Positions 15,801 to 23,366 of a stretch of DNA of 45,997 nt are shown piece after piece. The position numbers and the translations under genes were made by a program. Positions within the stretch are counted from its first letter, which is position 1. Each line of letters opens with the position of its first letter. The DNA is taken from NCBI GenBank assembly GCA_026984135.1, contig JALSSR010000172.1:1-45997 (forward strand), read 5' to 3'. Under the pieces are notes generated by a model that was given only the letters and a program-made list of their open reading frames with translations, was not told the DNA's origin and ran no database searches. Source of the stretch: Bacteroidales bacterium (lineage in GTDB: Bacteria; Bacteroidota; Bacteroidia; Bacteroidales; JAADJA01).

Positions 15801-17789
15801 AACGAATCTAACGCCATACTTCCCCCCTGATAATTCGCCCTTGATATCAATGTTTTTATAATTATATTCATTGTATGTGCAACTATCAATATGCAGTGAA
15901 ATATTTCCGTTTGCCACATATAAAGAATCACCTTCGAAGGAGGCAGACAACTGAAAGGCTGAACTATTAATCCCTGCATCCGTAATTGATTGAAGATTAT
16001 ACAGATTAGCGGATATTCCGGCATCAAACATTGAAAGATCTTCATTCAGTTTTAAATTGTTAATCTTAACAACACCAACATTTGAGCTAACATCTCCGGC
16101 AAATTCATATTTATCATTCTCAATTCCCATATCTCCGGAAATTTTCAGATACTCCGGCATTAAAAAATTTGAATCGGGAAATGGTTTGAAAAACATCTGT
16201 TCCATATCTGTTTTTGATGCTAAAAGTTGACTGAAATGAAAGTTTAAACGAAGATTGTCATTACCGGCAAGCCCGCAGACAAAACCGCTTGTATTAATCT
16301 TAACCGAATCAAGAATATTAAAGTCAAAATCATCAATTATCAAACTATCCAATGTACCGTGAAGGCTTGTGTTCAAATTGTAAGCATAATTACGGAAATT
16401 ATCTGACAAAACATCGAGACTGTCAATAAAAGGATAGAAATAATCAACCTCCTTCCAATTCCCGCAATTTAGTTCCATTGCAAGTGATATTTCCTTATTT
16501 CTTAAAACGTTATAATTCGTGGGACTTACAGTTGTTTTCAGTTTTATATTATATTTTGAATCCGGGGTTACTATTTTCAGGTCTTTAATGTTAAAAACAG
16601 AGTCTTCCTGAACAACTTGCCCGTTCATTTTCAGAATATTAAGAGCATTTTTTTCTTTGGCGCTCAAATTATGTATTCCGGTAGTCAATGTATCTTTGTC
16701 CAAAACAAAATCCGTTAGTCTTCCCGTAAGATGATTAATATCAATGTGATTATTGTCGAAATGACCTTTTGTTTCGGGTATCCATAAATAATCGAGCATA
16801 AACCTGAATCCGTCAAGGGAGAAATCATCCCCCACAACCCTCCAAAGAGCTTGTCCCCAGTCCAAATCTTCACTATCACCGGTACTGCTTTCATTTTCAC
16901 TAAGATACTTAACAATGCAATTTGTATTAACGGAAATGCCTTTACTTATAACAACGGCTTCATTATTTATATCAACGAGAAGGTCATCGGCATTAACCTT
17001 TTCGCCACCTGCATAGAATAGAAAAGCGTCAGGTGTGTCAATGTAAGTAAAACCTGAATTTTCGAGTCGGGCTTTTTCAACACGAATATCGGCAAATTCC
17101 GTTGAGGATGTATCATCGTCATTTTTTAAAGATTCGAAGCTGACAGCGGTATTTTTCAAATTTATGGCTTTTACCGATATCAAGGTGTCGAAGTTAAAAG
17201 AACCTAGAGACAGGCTTGCATTACCAATGTCAAGAATAAATTCGTAAGTTTGCTCTGCATCCCGGTATTTAAAATATGAAGATTCAACGGTAAATTTTTC
17301 TGCAATGAACACCCAGGAGCTTTGTTCCACATCGTCGGCTTGTTCATTTCCACCGGATGAAGTATCCGCCATTTGCGACAACAGCCTGCCGACGTCGCCC
17401 TTAGTATTTTTCAGCTCAATATTTCGTGCCACGATCTTTTTGCTAAGCAGAGGCAAAAGCTTAATGTCAATGGAAAATTCACCGAGAGAGAGAAGTGTAT
17501 CATTTTTTTTTGAAACAATTATTTCACTCACCACCAATTTCTTTGGGAATCCCAATCTGAATTTTTCAATGGTGACATCGCAATTGAGTTTTTCCTGCAG
17601 AAGAGATTCCGTTTCGTTCTTTAGTTTTGTTTGAACAGCAGGAAGACGAATAATCAGGGAGAGAAAAAACAGAATGATGAATAAAAACAAAAAAAAGCCG
17701 GTTACAGCTTTTAGAAGCAGGTCAAGAGGTTTATATTTTACTATTCTTCTGATTTTCAATTTGTCAAAAACAATCTTTAAAAGTAACAA
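12834..17789 (-). CDS. tamB: TamB: translocation/assembly module, DUF490 family
   Basis: 1651 aa. One N-terminal transmembrane helix (VTGFFLFLFIILFFLSLII) is followed by a very long beta-rich periplasmic region with AsmA/TamB-like openings (KLNCDVTIEKFRLGFPKKLVV) and the conserved TamB (DUF490) domain over the last ~450 residues (GMFTVEDGTLHYSIPLVTVE, FDISTNTNDAIVSARLSQLT, VRINYKGSLGFTSDLKAE). A basic, Lys/Glu-rich tail ends the protein. TamB forms a hydrophobic groove between the inner membrane and TamL. The first codon of the frame is TTG at 17789, which lies inside a -7 promoter box; TTG at 17759, nearer the transmembrane helix, is a more probable start. A stem-loop lies upstream at 17810-17856. 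Confidence 0.92.
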   Translation of the reverse strand: MLLLKIVFDKLKIRRIVKYKPLDLLLKAVTGFFLFLFIILFFLSLIIRLPAVQTKLKNETESLLQEKLNCDVTIEKFRLGFPKKLVVSEIIVSKKNDTLLSLGEFSIDIKLLPLLSKKIVARNIELKNTKGDVGRLLSQMADTSSGGNEQADDVEQSSWVFIAEKFTVESSYFKYRDAEQTYEFILDIGNASLSLGSFNFDTLISVKAINLKNTAVSFESLKNDDDTSSTEFADIRVEKARLENSGFTYIDTPDAFLFYAGGEKVNADDLLVDINNEAVVISKGISVNTNCIVKYLSENESSTGDSEDLDWGQALWRVVGDDFSLDGFRFMLDYLWIPETKGHFDNNHIDINHLTGRLTDFVLDKDTLTTGIHNLSAKEKNALNILKMNGQVVQEDSVFNIKDLKIVTPDSKYNIKLKTTVSPTNYNVLRNKEISLAMELNCGNWKEVDYFYPFIDSLDVLSDNFRNYAYNLNTSLHGTLDSLIIDDFDFNILDSVKINTSGFVCGLAGNDNLRLNFHFSQLLASKTDMEQMFFKPFPDSNFLMPEYLKISGDMGIENDKYEFAGDVSSNVGVVKINNLKLNEDLSMFDAGISANLYNLQSITDAGINSSAFQLSASFEGDSLYVANGNISLHIDSCTYNEYNYKNIDIKGELSGGKYGVRFVSSDPGFDATVESNGTLSEKEQNIFIDMNIGNMDLHKLNLFEDTLALKSQSTFAVNIREDSLFNVSAKVQSLDLSYSDTVYKMHPVTLSFGTCDTNTFLHLESYFYHLNFIAGDYFPDFVTSVSGLPEYYLADTTISTAGFSLPEFSLKGNLKYPEVFARLFFPGLPSFESLSVDGSYNSGKDEIDVRLLIPGLKYNSLYSDSLALFVSGDSNELNYKGIAAFRTDDLLTGEIGLSGQFKNSELISTLMYNDKFDNQYLNLTVRIDTSANNMVISLIQDSLIFSYDNWHVNPENVVIIGTNSISFNKFDLSSGGQEISINSIPGKDEDNFGLRLNDFKLGSLEGLFALDTIVSGTANADFKFYNVFSDFSVNGDLTISNMDLYDFDAGKLKLTDFVLDDTVLKGKLAITGEKEDVSVNAHMGLADVNNPLLIDMNIKSFDIDDFNYILADYINDAKGTLTGSIKIAGNVENPVFNGIVSFKNAGVGINSINNYFILGNEKITVKNNVIDFNELSITNKKGQKAKVIGKVSFGAGNPVYSNLMIKTDNMEIINSSADDNELIFGMLKAQADVELKGTPDKMNIDADVDVDSETDLTYIFPDGLYINDNSGIVRFGKFQYDSLIARESPGENLFYSIESLNDAKVRVNIKNGARFKLFFDKGGSDYLDASINGSMNYIVYEGTTGISGMFTVEDGTLHYSIPLVTVEDFTLEPGSYFTMSNDIYNPHLNIIASAKVRASTKSLMPDYDKVMTFKVLLYMIGDLNDVKLRFDISTNTNDAIVSARLSQLTDEERNINGLNLLVRGSFIISVHGDEAGSSTMLDSQIDKFYTSQLNHLISDNVRFVDLNFDVQSFRDYNSSGDLVFKRNYYYNIGKSLIHNRVRINYKGSLGFTSDLKAEQVNSSFVQNELEAEIKITKDGTFRGVLFRKDKYEGLLEGEILETGGGLKIKKSFYSFKDMFTRDLEKKAEKEKAKKKKEQEIEKRKREKKDAN

Positions 17790-17794
17790 AGATA
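17787..17794 (-). promoter_or_regulatory. -7 element TATCTTTG overlapping the first possible tamB start
   Basis: A perfect TAnnTTTG on the minus strand whose last three bases form the TTG at 17789. If it is used, transcription starts near 17780 and the TTG at 17789 cannot be translated. No obvious -33 TTG; the upstream stem-loop occupies that region. Confidence 0.5.
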
Positions 17795-17809
17795 ATATGA
17801 AAAAGAATA

Positions 17810-17856
17810 TAGCCTATAAACAAATTCGCAAAAAGCAAAATATGTTTGATAGGCTA
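17810..17856. other. Inverted repeat in the tamB upstream region
   Basis: TAGCCTATAAACA (17810-17822) and TGTTTGATAGGCTA (17843-17856) form a 13-bp stem with one bulged base around a 20-nt loop. It lies between the barrel gene ending at 17916 and tamB, 16 bp upstream of the tamB -7 element on the transcribed side. It may terminate the preceding operon (weak T-tract) or act as an operator. Confidence 0.65.
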
Positions 17857-17915
17857 TAAAAACAATTCAGGTCTATCTTTATAAATACGTCACCATTCAA
17901 CTTTTATAAACATCA

Positions 17916-18581
17916 TTAATTAAATGCAGCACAAGCTGTACCGATGTTTCTTCCTCTGCTTTTTCTATTATAACTATTTGTGCTTTTGGAAGAACCAAGG
18001 AAAATTTTGTAAATCAATCCAACTGAGGTGTAATTATAGAAATCACGATTATTATTTCCTTCTTTGGCATCAAGCAAATCGCTAAAAACAATTCTTGTTG
18101 ATGTTTGAAGAATAAATGATAAATGCTCCGTAATATCATAGCCAATCTTCGCTCCGACAGGTATCACAGGCTTCATCAAAGACTTGCCGTCATATCCATA
18201 CGATGCAATCTCACTATCATCATTTCCATTAAAAAGTTTGGATTTAAATGTAAAAACACCAGCTCCCAAATCAACACATAAGATAAAACGAGGAGTTTTG
18301 TTTTTTCCAAGCAAAGCTACTATATCAATATTGGCATTTAGGCTGTATTCAGTGAAGCTGGTTTTAAAGTACTGATAATTTGTGACTTCTCCAGTCCCTC
18401 TTATTTTCTCACCACTTAAATTACCAACCAAAACCTGACCTCCTAAAATAAACCAGTATCCAAAATTTTTACATACCGAGCCTCTGAAAGCCAAGTTATT
18501 CGTAAGGTCTCCTTGCGCAGGGCCTTCGTCAATATCACCAAAGAAAAAAGTTATGCCAACCCTATCTTGAATATTTTTCAT
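17916..18581 (-). CDS. Outer-membrane beta-barrel-like protein without a signal peptide
   Basis: 221 aa. Alternating aromatic and hydrophobic strands are visible: VGITFFFGDIDEG, FGYWFILGGQVLVGNL, FILCVDLGAGVFTF, VIPVGAKIGYDITEHLSFILQTSTRIVF, FYNYTSVGLIYKIFLG. The pattern fits a small 8-10-stranded barrel, followed by a 20-residue basic tail (SYNRKSRGRNIG). There is no signal peptide. Its ATG directly follows the TAA of the upstream barrel gene, in the same reading frame and with no gap. It is either a translationally coupled partner, the remains of a gene that lost its signal sequence, or the second half of a once continuous protein. No enzymatic motif is visible. Confidence 0.6.
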   Translation of the reverse strand: MKNIQDRVGITFFFGDIDEGPAQGDLTNNLAFRGSVCKNFGYWFILGGQVLVGNLSGEKIRGTGEVTNYQYFKTSFTEYSLNANIDIVALLGKNKTPRFILCVDLGAGVFTFKSKLFNGNDDSEIASYGYDGKSLMKPVIPVGAKIGYDITEHLSFILQTSTRIVFSDLLDAKEGNNNRDFYNYTSVGLIYKIFLGSSKSTNSYNRKSRGRNIGTACAAFN

Positions 18582-19169
18582 TTATATTTTAATCCTTATA
18601 CCAAGATTAAACCACCAGGCATTATTTTTTACTTTCAACGGATCATCTTTAAATACCTTTGTAAATCCCCATTCGTATCCTGCATCAAGAAAAAGCAACC
18701 AAACATTGATACCTACACCTGCATCAGCACCCCAGATAATATTGCTGAAATCATCTTTATTCAGGTCATTGTCGTTGCTTTTAATCTTTGTCACCCAGGA
18801 CATAGCAGGCCCTCCAAAAACACGAAGTCCGAACAGATTTTCTTCATCTCCTCCAATAATCTGATACCCTATAAAAACAGGTACTCTCAATGCATTAATA
18901 TCTGTTTTATAATCAAGATTTGACGAGTCTGCGTGAACCACTTTAGAACCGAGTCTGGTCCACAAAATACCGGGCTCAAGATAAAGTTTCTTCCCGATTT
19001 TCACACTACCTCCAAACTGATACCCCACTCTGGCTGATTGAGAAAAGCCTTCCGGTTCATCTGACAACTTCGACATATTGATACCAAATGTCGGTTTAAT
19101 TTCAATTTGCGCACTAAGAAACGCTGTTATTCCCAGTACAAATATTACTGTAAAAAATGATTTTTTCAT
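18582..19169 (-). CDS. Porin-family outer-membrane beta-barrel protein
   Basis: 195 aa. Sec signal peptide MKKSFFTVIFVLGITAFLSAQ, then a small barrel: IEIKPTFGINMSKLSD, RVGYQFGGSVKIGKKLYLEPGILW, ALRVPVFIGYQI, LFGLRVFGGPAMSWV, WGADAGVGINVWLLFLDAGYEWGF and a C-terminal strand WWFNLGIRIKI. This is the common Bacteroidota outer-membrane beta-barrel pattern (PF13568 type). Function is unknown; relatives are often just annotated as porin family. It follows a 49-aa small gene by 19 bp and abuts the next barrel gene, so the three are probably co-transcribed. Confidence 0.82.
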   Translation of the reverse strand: MKKSFFTVIFVLGITAFLSAQIEIKPTFGINMSKLSDEPEGFSQSARVGYQFGGSVKIGKKLYLEPGILWTRLGSKVVHADSSNLDYKTDINALRVPVFIGYQIIGGDEENLFGLRVFGGPAMSWVTKIKSNDNDLNKDDFSNIIWGADAGVGINVWLLFLDAGYEWGFTKVFKDDPLKVKNNAWWFNLGIRIKI

Positions 19170-19188
19170 AATGTTAAATTTTAATTGA

Positions 19189-19338
19189 TTAATTATTATT
19201 TTTAACTTTTTTTGTCACGACAGGCTTTTCCGATTTTATATCCTTTAAAAATCTATTTAAAAGCCTGTTTTGAGCTTTAGCACGTTCTATTATCTCATCT
19301 AGTTTTTTGTTGTAATCGTCTCTGGTTGTTTTTCCCAT
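19189..19338 (-). CDS. Small helical protein, 49 aa
   Basis: An ATG frame at 19338 encodes MGKTTRDDYNKKLDEIIERA followed by KAQNRLLNRFLKDIKSEKPV and a Lys/Asn-rich end. The residue pattern (KKLDEIIERAKAQNRLLNRFLKDI) is an amphipathic helix, with hydrophobic residues at heptad-like spacing. Codon use resembles its neighbours. It ends 19 bp before the porin-family gene and is probably in the same transcript. No signal peptide and no known domain; the function is unknown. I judge it real because of length, composition and operon position, but conservation has not been tested. Confidence 0.6.
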   Translation of the reverse strand: MGKTTRDDYNKKLDEIIERAKAQNRLLNRFLKDIKSEKPVVTKKVKNNN

Positions 19339-19431
19339 AATAGTATAAAATTAGTTTTTGAATCATAAAATGAATTATGAGTTAAGACAAAAAGATATAG
19401 AATAGCCATTGATTCTTCTTAAGAAAACCAA

Positions 19432-19902
19432 TTATTGTTTGGCAACGTTAATCCAACTCCCCGAAACAGTCAATACATTCATATCCTTATCAGTAGCCAA
19501 AAATGAAAATCTTCCGTCAAACCTTTCATTGTCGGAGTGGATATTTTGTATTTCAACATAATTATCCTGCGAAATTGCCGAAGTGTAAAGCTTTGAAGCA
19601 TCCGATTTAACAGGATTATAGGTTGCATAATTTAAGGTATCGGTAAAAGTGTATTTTCCCTTGGCAAATTCCTTAATTGTCAGAACAACTTGTTTGTCAT
19701 CTTTTGTTGCCGTGATGACAAACTTTCCGTTTTCCGTTTTCGCATTCACCGAAGATGTTGTCCAGGAATCTCCGTCACTTGTGGTTACTGTAAATTTGAG
19801 ACCAAGATCCTCTTCCACATTCTCCGTTTCTTTTTTGCAGCCGGTGGTTATTAAAAGCATTCCCAACAGTGCAAGTCCTAAAAATTTAATTGTTTTTTGC
19901 AT
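19432..19902 (-). CDS. Small lipoprotein, DUF6252-like
   Basis: The frame opens at TTG 19911, but the ATG at 19902 gives a standard lipoprotein signal: MQKTIKFLGLALLGMLLITT then GC, with lipobox ITTGCKKE. The ~130-residue mature part is beta-rich: WTTSSVNAKTENGKFVITAT, KQVVLTIKEFAKGKYTF, YVEIQNI, FDGRFSFLAT and a final VLTVSGSWINV. This order of strands resembles DUF6252-type lipoproteins of Bacteroidota, whose function is unknown. The domain label is a suggestion from pattern only. It sits between two other small envelope genes on the same strand. Confidence 0.75.
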   Translation of the reverse strand: MQKTIKFLGLALLGMLLITTGCKKETENVEEDLGLKFTVTTSDGDSWTTSSVNAKTENGKFVITATKDDKQVVLTIKEFAKGKYTFTDTLNYATYNPVKSDASKLYTSAISQDNYVEIQNIHSDNERFDGRFSFLATDKDMNVLTVSGSWINVAKQ

Positions 19903-19925
19903 CTTTTCCAATTTTAATATTTATT

Positions 19926-20630
19926 TCAATTAATTACTTTATTATAATCATAAAACTCCGTTGTACTGTTAACTTCTACAGGTTGTCCCAATATATGGGT
20001 ATCAAACAGAAGAGTCTCCTTGTCAAGCAAATATATTTTCGACTCCTCATCGTATTTGTAATACATTGTCATATCCAATTTATTGACATTGAACATTTTA
20101 ATCTTCACATCGCCGGTATTATAGAAATCAACTTTATCAAGCCTTTTCTTCTCTTTGTCTATAAATACTTTTCCTTTACATTGTGCAAGGAATTTGTATT
20201 TATGCGGCAGATTCCCCTCTCTATATCTAAACTCAATAATCAATTGAGAATCATTATCTTCCAAAATTTTCCAATCATCATCCATCGGTTCGCCTGCACC
20301 CGAATCCTCACTTGAATTGTGTTCTTTCAAAAACTGCTTAATCTGTTTTTTTGTAGGCTGTTTTCCATTAACGCTGAGCAGCTTCCACCTTTCACCTTCC
20401 GGTTGTGCGGGGTCAAAAACGCCCATTTCTACCTTTGTCTCCTGATTAGTAGTTTCGGTCGTTTTTTTGAATTTAAAACTATATTTGGCATTCTCATCCT
20501 TCAGATTATCAACAAAAAAATCCGAAGGTATATTATACTGCTGCAGTTTTCTCTCTACTTCCGCCTTCTGCGCAATGGCAGTTGTTGTTATGACAAGAAG
20601 GAGTAAAGATGTTATAATTGAATTTTTCAT
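19926..20630 (-). CDS. Secreted protein of unknown function
   Basis: The frame begins upstream at 20738, but the ATG at 20630 starts a clean signal peptide (MKNSIITSLLLLVITTTAIAQ), so I use it (234 aa). The mature protein is soluble and charged. A region with VERKLQQYNIPSDFFVDNLK and NGKQPTKKQIKQFLKEHNSS precedes a beta-rich second half (DSQLIIEFRYREGNLPHKYK, CKGKVFIDKEKKRLDKVDFY, VKIKMFNVNKLDMTMYYKYD) that resembles lipoprotein-carrier-like or LolA-type folds in strand pattern, though I cannot assign it. It follows the barrel gene at 20650 by 19 bp, so the two are probably co-transcribed. Confidence 0.78.
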   Translation of the reverse strand: MKNSIITSLLLLVITTTAIAQKAEVERKLQQYNIPSDFFVDNLKDENAKYSFKFKKTTETTNQETKVEMGVFDPAQPEGERWKLLSVNGKQPTKKQIKQFLKEHNSSEDSGAGEPMDDDWKILEDNDSQLIIEFRYREGNLPHKYKFLAQCKGKVFIDKEKKRLDKVDFYNTGDVKIKMFNVNKLDMTMYYKYDEESKIYLLDKETLLFDTHILGQPVEVNSTTEFYDYNKVIN

Positions 20631-20649
20631 AAGTATATGATTATAATGA

Positions 20650-21159
20650 TTATCCACCCCAGTAATAACCGATACGGGCACCAAACCAGTTATTGTCACC
20701 AACAAGTTTATAATTTCCCTGAATATCGAATTTTCCAATTCTCAATCCTACGGCAGGCACTATTCCCCATTCGTGTACACCCGTAAAATAACCGCCTCTT
20801 GCTTCGATGTAAAAAATCGAGACACTCGCTTTAAAACCGGTTGTAAACTCCCAAACCGACATCTTGGGTTTATTAGTATAAACATTTCCGAGTGTGTCAA
20901 CAACCGTTTTTTCATCACCCTCCAGATCATTCCATCCAAGATCGAACCGCCAGGCAAGATTCTTACTAAAGTTATAATCAATACTACCGTAAATTCCCAA
21001 TCCGTAGTTGTATGTGTCTTTCATATCTCCCTGCGGTATTATCACATTGAAGGAGTTTGCTGAAATCCATTTTTTCTCGTTGTTCTCCTGAGAGAACAAG
21101 CTTCCTGCCGATAAAAAAAGCAGAATCATTACTGTCATAATTTTTTCACTTTTTTTCAT
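20650..21159 (-). CDS. Outer-membrane beta-barrel protein, 169 aa
   Basis: Signal peptide MKKSEKIMTVMILLFLSAGS-LFSQ, then a short barrel: WISANSFNVIIPQGDMKD, YGLGIYGSIDYNFSKNLAWRFDLGW, WEFTTGFKASVSIFYIEARGGYFTG, WGIVPAVGLRIGKFDIQGNY and the closing strand NWFGARIGYYWGG. Alternating residues and the terminal aromatic strand support an outer-membrane barrel of about 8 strands. No function can be assigned. It is the first gene after a promoter-like -7 box (21219-21226) and is followed closely by a secreted protein gene. Confidence 0.8.
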   Translation of the reverse strand: MKKSEKIMTVMILLFLSAGSLFSQENNEKKWISANSFNVIIPQGDMKDTYNYGLGIYGSIDYNFSKNLAWRFDLGWNDLEGDEKTVVDTLGNVYTNKPKMSVWEFTTGFKASVSIFYIEARGGYFTGVHEWGIVPAVGLRIGKFDIQGNYKLVGDNNWFGARIGYYWGG

Positions 21160-21218
21160 AATTTACTTTTTTTAATGTTACTAATTATTTTTTTATTTAT
21201 TCTTTCAAAAACTCGCGG

Positions 21219-21226
21219 CAAAATTA
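21219..21226 (-). promoter_or_regulatory. -7 element upstream of the barrel/secreted-protein operon
   Basis: A perfect TAATTTTG on the minus strand, 59 nt upstream of the ATG at 21159. No clear -33 TTG. The remaining bases up to 21398 are AT-rich with no other recognised signal. Confidence 0.5.
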
Positions 21227-21398
21227 CATATTCAGGTATTGAATTACCTAATAAGAGGGGGTAACAAAAAGTTACAAATGGAAACAAAATATATTATTAA
21301 CTGACACACAATATATTATAAATGCATTAAATCAATGCTATTTTGCCGTGTCATTTAAGAAATCGGATAAAACAGTGTAAAAAATTGAAATAATGTTG

Positions 21399-23204
21399 CT
21401 AAATTTGGTTTAAAAAAGCCACCAAATTATCATCTTTTGTAAGTCCTAATTTTTTCCTTAACCTGTGGCGTGCTGTTTTTAATGATTCGGGAGACTGGTA
21501 TGTGATGGAAGAAATTTCTTTGGTTGACATATTTAATTTGAGGAATGCCGAAAGTTTTAATTCGTTGGGTGTAAGATTGGGATACCTTTTACTTAATCGT
21601 TCGTAAAAATCACCATAAACATCCAGGAACCTTTTTTCAAACTCTTGCCACACATCTCCCGATGTATTACGCTCAAGCTCCCTGATAATATTTACAATAT
21701 CCGATGATTTATATAAGCCCTTTTGGGAGTCTATTTTTTTTAGTTTACTCGAAATATCCGATATGAACTCATTCTTTTTCAATAGATACATAACATTTGT
21801 GGTCAGTTCCTTATTTTTCAGCTCCAGCTCTTTTCCAAGGCTCTCTCTTTCCAGTTGCAGGTTTTTTTCTTTTAAAAGGGTTTGCTTATGTTTATCTTTT
21901 TGACGAAGATAAAGGAAAGTGATTATTATTAGCGCGGTTATTAACGCACCGGTTATTGATAAATAAAAAAGACCTGTTATTTTTCGTTTATACTCTGCTC
22001 TTTCTTTTTCCAATTGCATCCTTTTTCTTTCATTGTTAAACTTAAACTCCATCTCCAATTGTGAAATTTTTTGCGTATTCTGTTCATTTTTAACGCTGTC
22101 GTCATACTTCCGGTATAGTTTGAAGTAACTATAGGCGCTTTTTATTTTTCCTTCCTTTTCATAAACTTTAGATAATCCTTTATATGCAGCTGCTATATAT
22201 TTCAGGAAGGATGACTTTTCGGAAAGGGCTTTTGCAGCCATATAACTTTCTATCGCTTTTTGGTCTTTATTCAGTTTATAATAAATTTCGCCTAGAAAAA
22301 TCAACGCTCCTGCACGGTTATAAGCATTAGTGCCGAAAAAGGATTTATCAAGGGAGTCAATCTCTTTAAGTCCCAGTTTTATAGAACCCAGTGCTTTGTT
22401 GAAATTTCCCGCATCGTACTGCATCCCTGCCATATTAATATAATAGTTTACCAATCCGTAATGGTTATGTAATTTCTCATTAATTTCTTTTGATCTGTTC
22501 AGAAAAATCATAGCGCTGTCATTCATTTTCAGACTGTAATATTCACTCCCGATATTCAAAAGAGTATTCGCATAGAAATCTTCTTCATTTAATTCTTTAA
22601 AAATTTCAGCAGCTCTAAAAAAATGGGTTATTGCATTTCTGTGATTTTTCGTTTTTATGTTAATTGCTCCTATGTTGTTTTCAAACCTTGAAACAAACCT
22701 TTTAATCCCTAATGAATCTGCAACATTAAGGCCTTTGAAGTAATATACCAAAGCACTGTCAATATTATCTTGCATTTCATAAATATAACCAAGTATTATC
22801 CATACCGACAGAATAGCAGTGTTGTCAGTTGCCTTGTCAATTAACACTGCCGCTTTTAAATAAGTATCTTTCGCTTTTGTCAGGCTGTCGCGTTTTACTT
22901 GCTCACTTCCGATTACAACAAGGTTTTTTAATTGAAAATTAATATCATCCGATTTTTTTGCAAGGTCATATCCCAAATTTGCATAATAACCGGCCGAATC
23001 ATTATTTATTTTGTTGTATTCTGTTGCAATAAGAGTATAAGCAACCATTCTGTCTTTTTCAGCCGAAGACTTATCTTCCAAAATACTAAAAAGACTGTCA
23101 GTACTATTTTGAGCTGCCGGCATTTTGCCCGATATAAAAAACAGAATAAGCATCAGGTAATAGCGGTTAACGAAAAAGATTCTTCTTATCTTTACGGGTT
23201 TCAT
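21399..23204 (-). CDS. Membrane-bound TPR sensor with LuxR-type DNA-binding domain
   Basis: The frame opens at TTG 23219; the ATG at 23204 (MKPVKIRRIFF) is preferred, giving ~601 aa. An N-terminal signal/anchor (YYLMLILFFISGKMPAAQ) is followed by 7-9 TPR units in the periplasm (DNIDSALVYYFKGLNVADSL, NRSKEINEKLHNHYGLVNYY), one transmembrane helix (YLSITGALITALIIITFLYL), a cytoplasmic coiled coil (KEKNLQLERESLGKELELKN) and a C-terminal helix-turn-helix: NLTPNELKLSAFLKLNMSTKEIS followed by SPESLKTARHRLRKKLGL. This layout is a Bacteroidota one-piece sensor-regulator: TPRs sense in the periplasm, HTH binds DNA at the membrane. Its targets are unknown; the FISUMP lipoprotein and barrel genes on either side are candidates. 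A -7 box lies at 23268-23275. Confidence 0.88.
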   Translation of the reverse strand: MKPVKIRRIFFVNRYYLMLILFFISGKMPAAQNSTDSLFSILEDKSSAEKDRMVAYTLIATEYNKINNDSAGYYANLGYDLAKKSDDINFQLKNLVVIGSEQVKRDSLTKAKDTYLKAAVLIDKATDNTAILSVWIILGYIYEMQDNIDSALVYYFKGLNVADSLGIKRFVSRFENNIGAINIKTKNHRNAITHFFRAAEIFKELNEEDFYANTLLNIGSEYYSLKMNDSAMIFLNRSKEINEKLHNHYGLVNYYINMAGMQYDAGNFNKALGSIKLGLKEIDSLDKSFFGTNAYNRAGALIFLGEIYYKLNKDQKAIESYMAAKALSEKSSFLKYIAAAYKGLSKVYEKEGKIKSAYSYFKLYRKYDDSVKNEQNTQKISQLEMEFKFNNERKRMQLEKERAEYKRKITGLFYLSITGALITALIIITFLYLRQKDKHKQTLLKEKNLQLERESLGKELELKNKELTTNVMYLLKKNEFISDISSKLKKIDSQKGLYKSSDIVNIIRELERNTSGDVWQEFEKRFLDVYGDFYERLSKRYPNLTPNELKLSAFLKLNMSTKEISSITYQSPESLKTARHRLRKKLGLTKDDNLVAFLNQI

Positions 23205-23267
23205 ATTAAAAACATTCAAGTCAATTTTCCTTCAAATATTATTAAACAACAGATTCAATTTTCTTTG

Positions 23268-23275
23268 CAAAGATA
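23268..23275 (-). promoter_or_regulatory. -7 element of the TPR/LuxR regulator gene
   Basis: A perfect TATCTTTG on the minus strand, 63 nt upstream of the ATG at 23204. It lies immediately after the hairpin at 23296-23343, which ends the previous gene. Confidence 0.6.
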
Positions 23276-23295
23276 GGAACTCTATATAAATGGGA

Positions 23296-23343
23296 GCTGC
23301 TGAAAACCTGTACATCTTAAAAATCAAAGAAATTTTCAGCAGC
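23296..23343 (-). terminator. Stem-loop downstream of the FISUMP gene
   Basis: GCTGCTGAAAA (23296-23306) pairs perfectly with TTTTCAGCAGC (23333-23343); GGG on one side and CCC on the other extend it with a bulge. The loop is 26 nt. There is no strong T-tract, so it is a weak intrinsic terminator or a 3'-end stabiliser. Confidence 0.6.
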
Positions 23344-23366
23344 CCCGAAATGATCAAATCAAATTT

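Noticed and set aside
15719-16045. 108-codon minus-strand frame inside tamB in another frame
   Set aside because: Shadow of tamB with no independent start context; several similar shadows occur in the large genes.
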